Assembly: GCF_030538495.1 (NCBI RefSeq)
Contig: NZ_JAUNTW010000008.1
Span: 1 to 64,000 of the forward strand
Direction of reading: 5' to 3'
Length of the DNA stretch: 64,000 nucleotides
Source of the DNA: Paracoccus sp. (in: a-proteobacteria)
GTDB taxonomy: Bacteria; Pseudomonadota; Alphaproteobacteria; Rhodobacterales; Rhodobacteraceae
A program made the position numbers and the translations under genes. The notes beneath the pieces were generated by a model. It ran no database searches and was not told where the DNA came from. It was given only the letters and a program-made list of their open reading frames with translations. Within the stretch, counting starts at the first letter, position 1. Each line of letters opens with the position of its first letter. Shown piece by piece: positions 63,655 to 64,000 of the stretch.

Positions 63655-64000
63655 TTGGCACGCCCCCGAGCAGAACACCCGCGCAGCAAGGTCACCAACC
63701 TTCGCCTTACCGAGCAGGAGCGAGAGGCGTTCGAGGCCAAGGCCGACGAGTTGGGCCTTAGCAGCCTCAGCGAATACATCCGCTTTCTTCACGAAGCCTT
63801 TGCGGACAAGGAAACCGCCGAAGATGACATGCTGACCGATTATAGCAGGCAGTTTCCGGCATCAAAAATCCGCAATTTCCACACCACAAAGCACGGTAAA
63901 ATTCTCTGGGGCGACTCCCGCTCGTTCCTCTTCAACAAGGCCAAACCCGAGAGTGTTGACCTGATCATGACCAGTCCCCCGTTCGGGCTGGTGCGCAAGA
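63655..64000 (+). CDS. DNA methyltransferase with N-terminal ribbon-helix-helix-like segment, 3'-truncated
   Basis: The first 115 codons of a gene that continues past the window. The start is TTG at 63655 with GGAG eight bases upstream. Residues 11-45 (SKVTNLRLTEQEREAFEAKADELGLSSLSEYIRFL) fit a ribbon-helix-helix/MobC-like DNA-binding unit. Residues 82-115 (KILWGDSRSFL ... VDLIMTSPPFGLV) carry a methyltransferase start with the catalytic motif IV TSPPF (106-110), typical of N4-cytosine or N6-adenine enzymes. A restriction partner, if any, lies downstream. Confidence 0.78.
   Translation, partial: MARPRAEHPRSKVTNLRLTEQEREAFEAKADELGLSSLSEYIRFLHEAFADKETAEDDMLTDYSRQFPASKIRNFHTTKHGKILWGDSRSFLFNKAKPESVDLIMTSPPFGLVRK

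Noticed and set aside
1..64000. CRISPR arrays, rRNA operons or complete insertion sequences
   Set aside because: No regularly spaced repeats of CRISPR type, no rRNA sequence, and no transposase gene with terminal inverted repeats were seen.

Overview
The window looks like chromosomal DNA of a Rhodobacteraceae (Rhodobacterales, Alphaproteobacteria). The sequence is GC-rich. Gene orders typical of that family are present: tatABC, infA-maf-RNase E/G-yacG, bztABCD, rarA-(crcB)-rluC-like-gph-ATP12, and rpmH-rnpA-yidD ... yidC-MOSC-engB-argB. A LuxR/LuxI acyl-homoserine-lactone pair and an SSF-type sensor kinase fit as well. I cannot fix the genus from sequence alone.

Layout. Positions 1-4640 hold the end of a phage-tail-like module: a 5'-truncated tail-fibre/host-specificity protein with a hendecad coiled coil, overlapping a GH5-family glycoside hydrolase. 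A repeat-containing, gene-poor stretch follows and ends at tRNA-Ser. Positions 5346-12219 carry maeB facing a nucleoside-salvage operon (cdd-deoA-deoB-add-upp). Positions 12280-15273 encode envelope and hydrolase proteins. Positions 15432-19076 hold tatABC, an ATPase and a ScfR/RamB-type XRE regulator. Positions 19144-22413 hold a response regulator, a small two-TM protein and an SSF-histidine kinase, plausibly a short-chain fatty acid sensing unit. An orphan FliM/FliN-like protein follows, then infA-maf-RNase E/G-yacG and tRNA-Phe.

A gene-poor interval separates tRNA-Phe from tRNA-Gln. Next come suhB, metR/metF, a DUF2235 protein, an ornithine-decarboxylase-type enzyme with its own Lrp regulator, valS, a serine hydrolase, a secreted hydrolase facing a membrane-anchored AraC regulator, two VOC proteins, luxR-luxI, rarA, a decayed crcB, an RluC/RluD-type pseudouridine synthase, gph, an ATP12 chaperone and the acidic amino acid ABC transporter bztABCD. 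On the minus strand follow sixA-like, argB, engB, an internally shortened MOSC gene, yidC, an EAL phosphodiesterase, ttcA, yidD, rnpA and rpmH. A plus-strand sensor kinase stands next to rpmH.

Positions 59974-64000 are the start of an integrated element at the 3' end of tRNA-Arg(ACG). It contains a tyrosine integrase, a 59-residue protein and an excisionase-like protein in one operon, two small XRE regulators with palindromic operators, an unrecognised protein, and the 5' part of a DNA methyltransferase with an N-terminal ribbon-helix-helix-like segment.

The strongest non-gene signal is a five-copy dispersed element (GC-rich hairpin, then GATATTTT, then a conserved ACAGAAGAT tail). Every copy lies directly downstream of a gene and in that gene's orientation. 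In two copies the identity runs into the 3' ends of unrelated genes.
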